A stretch of 7,847 nt of DNA, taken from contig SMXJ01000042.1 of assembly GCA_004356305.1 (NCBI GenBank), forward strand, positions 1-7,847. The letters run 5' to 3'. Source of the stretch: Bacteroidota bacterium (GTDB lineage: Bacteria > Bacteroidota > Bacteroidia > Flavobacteriales > Flavobacteriaceae). Below the pieces are notes generated by a model, which was not told the DNA's origin, searched no databases, and was given only the letters and a program-made list of their open reading frames with translations. Of the stretch, positions 6,186 through 7,847 are shown piece by piece. The stretch's first letter is position 1; each line of letters opens with the position of its first letter. Position numbers and translations under genes: made by a program.

Positions 6186-6260
6186 TTAAGTTATTTTTTG
6201 TTCATCAATTCGTCCATACATTATAGTAATCGTATCATTAGGTATTGTTGTTCTTTCCAT
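6186..6260 (-). CDS. Possible 24-residue peptide ORF between the lipoprotein gene and kynureninase
   Basis: An open frame of 24 codons plus TAA begins 1 base after the lipoprotein stop and ends 8 bases before the kynureninase ATG, so it nearly fills an 84-base gap. It starts MERTTIPNDT and ends GRIDEQKIT; it has no Trp, no Cys, no hydrophobic membrane segment and no family I recognise. An A-rich tract overlapping the lipoprotein stop codon could serve as its initiation region. An open frame this short is expected by chance in AT-rich DNA. Without conservation data it is only a candidate microprotein or a translational bridge keeping ribosomes on the transcript; it is not a Trp-codon leader peptide. 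Confidence 0.2.
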   Translation of the reverse strand: MERTTIPNDTITIMYGRIDEQKIT

Positions 6261-6261
6261 T

Positions 6262-6978
6262 CTATTTTTTTACCGAAATATTAGTGAAATATAATTTGAA
6301 ACTACCCGTGGAGTCCTGGTGCATCGTGGCGATATTTAACCCGTTGAAATCTTTATAGTCTTCCCAGGTGGTTGCCATTGTAGGCACACTGTCGTTTCCT
6401 TTTCTGAAGACCCATTCCTTGATGATGAGATCCTTTCCGAAGTAAAGATCATAGGCGTCACCGGGGGTGTAACCACCTTCTTCTCCATAAGTAACCGTTA
6501 TCATATCCAAGGTGTCTTTCGAAATAGGTGCGATTTGGTTTGCTTTTTCTGAAAGGGTCTTCCCATGGTCCCAAACCAGATGGAATGGTGCCAGCAACCA
6601 ATATTTATCATTGATAAAAGCCTTATCCGCCCGGATCTGTAAACTATCCATTTCTAAATTTCTATTGAAAACCACAGTATCATTTGAGGACATATACACC
6701 ACATCACCCGATTTGGGTCTCCAAATAAATGAACGTTCAAAATGACGATCCCCCCGATCTACATTAAAAGTGAAATTAATTTCTGAAACTTCATCCCAGG
6801 CTTTCAGTCCGTTTTCATAGGCGATCAACTTTGCCGTCGTGATACCGGGAATCGAATCTTGTTCCATAGTCAGGGCCTGTTGCTCAGGTTTATTGGAGTT
6901 GTCCTTTGATTCATTTTGCACGTCCTTACAAGAAAATAGGGCAAGAACTATCAAAATAAAAACGATACTATTTTTCAT
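6262..6978 (-). CDS. Lipoprotein of unknown function (DUF6503-like)
   Basis: A 238-residue protein with a classical lipoprotein signal: a positively charged N-terminus (MKN), hydrophobic core (4-14) and lipobox LFSC with C17 as the lipidated residue. The mature N-terminus CKDVQNESKDN is acidic/Lys-rich, which in Bacteroidota can act as a surface-export signal, so an envelope location is likely. A flexible Ser/Gln-rich linker to about residue 45 precedes a beta-rich domain with many Trp/Tyr/Asp residues, including WRPKSGDVVYM (86-96), YWLLAPFHLVWD (126-137) and YGEEGGYTPGDAYDLYF. This resembles a Bacteroidota-specific family of unknown function (DUF6503, from memory). It lies 84 bases upstream of kynureninase on the same strand, so co-transcription is possible, but nothing ties it to kynurenine metabolism. 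The start is supported by the signal peptide. Confidence 0.9.
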   Translation of the reverse strand: MKNSIVFILIVLALFSCKDVQNESKDNSNKPEQQALTMEQDSIPGITTAKLIAYENGLKAWDEVSEINFTFNVDRGDRHFERSFIWRPKSGDVVYMSSNDTVVFNRNLEMDSLQIRADKAFINDKYWLLAPFHLVWDHGKTLSEKANQIAPISKDTLDMITVTYGEEGGYTPGDAYDLYFGKDLIIKEWVFRKGNDSVPTMATTWEDYKDFNGLNIATMHQDSTGSFKLYFTNISVKK

Positions 6979-7044
6979 CCATGTCGGTTTTCAGTAAAAA
7001 TACGGAAAGTATGAGTTCGCACATAATTTTTGTATTTTTAAAAG
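6979..7044. promoter_or_regulatory. Divergent intergenic region, likely holds promoters for both directions
   Basis: These 66 bases separate two divergently oriented genes, so both promoters should lie here or just inside the genes. A near-match to the Bacteroidota -7 element (TAnnTTTG) is seen on the plus strand as TAATTTTTG at 7024-7032, with one extra T. On the minus strand TATTTTTA is a weak match. No clear -33 TTTG partner was found at the expected spacing for either, so the precise promoter is not assigned. An AAAAG tract directly precedes the plus-strand ATG. Confidence 0.35.
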
Positions 7045-7458
7045 ATGGAAAAGAAAAAAGAATATTCGAATGGAGAAATTACGGTTGTATGGAAACCGGG
7101 AATTTGTATCCATTCTGCGAATTGCGTGAATGGAATGCCGTCAGTTTTTAAGCCGAATGATTCTCCATGGATCCAGGTTGACGAGGCCAATTCGAATGAG
7201 CTAATGACTACTATCGATAAATGCCCAAGCGGGGCATTGTCCTATTACAAAAATGCAGATGCTTCCACAGATGAAAAGATCAAAGCTGTTGACGAAACTC
7301 GGGTAGAAATTATGGACAATGGCCCTTTACTCGTGCATGGAACTCTGGAAATCACTCATACAGATGGACATAAAGAGATAAAACAGCGTACCACGGCTTT
7401 TTGTCGTTGTGGTAAAACGGGAAATAATCCTTTTTGTGACGGCTCTCACAAAAATTGA
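7045..7458 (+). CDS. Two-domain iron-sulfur protein: YjdI-like 4Fe-4S mono-cluster domain plus CDGSH motif
   Basis: A 137-residue protein with two metal-cluster regions. Residues about 10-68 form a divergent ferredoxin-like mono-cluster domain (Fer4_19/YjdI type): VWKPGICIHSANC supplies C21 and C27, followed by PSVF, PWIQVD and CPSGAL with C60. The pattern matches E. coli YjdI closely. The C-terminus carries a perfect CDGSH 2Fe-2S motif, CxCxxTxxxPxCDGSH, with ligands C120, C122, C131 and H135 (three Cys, one His, as in mitoNEET-type proteins). A stretch of about 50 residues (70-118) links the two. Known relatives are small cytosolic redox or cluster-handling proteins with poorly defined roles. 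No membrane anchor is seen. A methyltransferase gene starts 3 bases later on the same strand. It is transcribed away from the kynurenine cluster, so functional linkage is not implied. Confidence 0.93.
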   Translation: MEKKKEYSNGEITVVWKPGICIHSANCVNGMPSVFKPNDSPWIQVDEANSNELMTTIDKCPSGALSYYKNADASTDEKIKAVDETRVEIMDNGPLLVHGTLEITHTDGHKEIKQRTTAFCRCGKTGNNPFCDGSHKN

Positions 7459-7461
7459 TCG

Positions 7462-7847
7462 ATGGATCTTCAAAAAGCCTTCGATACCAATAGGAAAACA
7501 TGGAATAAAAAGGTCTCCATCCACGCTGCAAGCGATTTCTATGATATAGAGGCCTTTAAGGCGGGAAAGTCTTCTTTAAACAGTTATGAACTGAACGCTT
7601 TGGGCGACGTCTCGGGAACGTCATTGTTGCATTTACAGTGTCATTTCGGACAAGACACATTGAGTTGGGCAAGGTTGGGAGCGAATTGTACGGGTGTGGA
7701 CATTTCCGAAGAAGGAATAAAACTCGCTAAAAGTTTGAATAAGGAGTTAGGGTTAGACACGCAATTTGTGTGTTGCAATGTTTTGGACACCTCAAAGCAT
7801 ATTTCTGAAACTTTCGATATCGTTTTTACGAGTTATGGAACCATAGG
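7462..7847 (+). CDS. Class I SAM-dependent methyltransferase, 3' end cut off by window edge
   Basis: The first 128-129 residues of a protein that runs off the right edge. Seen: an N-terminal helical lead-in, SAM-binding motif I as LLHLQCHFGQDTLSWA (55-70), where HFGQDT replaces the common GxGxG, the acidic end of strand 2 in TGVDIS (D80) that should contact the SAM ribose, and motif IV-like FDIVFTSYG (118-126). The LHLQCHFGQDT form is typical of a group of small methyltransferases of unassigned substrate in Bacteroidota and other bacteria. The ATG is 3 bases after the iron-sulfur gene's TGA, so the two are likely co-transcribed. The substrate cannot be read from this fragment. Confidence 0.88.
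   Translation, partial: MDLQKAFDTNRKTWNKKVSIHAASDFYDIEAFKAGKSSLNSYELNALGDVSGTSLLHLQCHFGQDTLSWARLGANCTGVDISEEGIKLAKSLNKELGLDTQFVCCNVLDTSKHISETFDIVFTSYGTI

Noticed and set aside
6220..6225. TATAAT on the minus strand upstream of kynureninase as a promoter -10
   Set aside because: Bacteroidota primary sigma factors favour TAnnTTTG, no -35 partner is seen at the proper distance, and the hexamer is common by chance in AT-rich DNA.
6979..7044. A riboswitch or small RNA in the divergent gap
   Set aside because: At 66 bases with no strong stem-loop, there is room for two promoters but no support for a structured RNA.

Overview
The window looks like a flavobacterial (Bacteroidota) chromosome segment. 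Gene starts are mostly preceded by A-rich tracts rather than strong Shine-Dalgarno sequences, one gene encodes a typical short SPII lipoprotein, and the gene set resembles kynurenine-degradation clusters I know from flavobacteria. Assignments rest on motif reading alone.

Most of the window (1-6177) is a minus-strand catabolic cluster for the 3-hydroxykynurenine branch of tryptophan breakdown. In transcription order it holds kynureninase (4912-6177), kynurenine 3-monooxygenase (3515-4912), a RidA-family protein that fits 2-aminomuconate deaminase (3082-3504), an aldehyde dehydrogenase that fits 2-aminomuconate-6-semialdehyde dehydrogenase (1635-3080), a short-chain dehydrogenase/reductase with a degenerate active site (648-1433), and the N-terminal 212 residues of an ACMSD-like amidohydrolase that runs off the left edge (1-638). 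The first four genes are tightly packed (a 1-base overlap, a 10-base gap and a 1-base gap). A 201-base gap between the dehydrogenase and the SDR holds three different short tandem repeat arrays (7-, 13- and 17-base units). Together the enzymes would take kynurenine via 3-hydroxykynurenine and 3-hydroxyanthranilate to ACMS, 2-aminomuconic semialdehyde, 2-aminomuconate and 4-oxalocrotonate. The ring-opening 3-hydroxyanthranilate 3,4-dioxygenase is not in the window; it may lie just beyond position 1.

Upstream on the same strand is a lipoprotein gene (6262-6978). An 84-base gap separates it from kynureninase and contains one 24-codon open frame that nearly fills it. A 66-base divergent intergenic region follows. 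To its right, on the plus strand, are a small two-domain iron-sulfur protein (7045-7458; a YjdI-like 4Fe-4S mono-cluster domain plus a CDGSH 2Fe-2S motif) and, 3 bases later, the start of a class I SAM-dependent methyltransferase (7462 to the right edge).

I see no rRNA, tRNA, CRISPR array, insertion sequence or convincing intrinsic terminator. The points most worth a second look are the atypical SDR embedded in the pathway, the three-array repeat patch in the operon, and the possible 24-residue peptide ahead of kynureninase.
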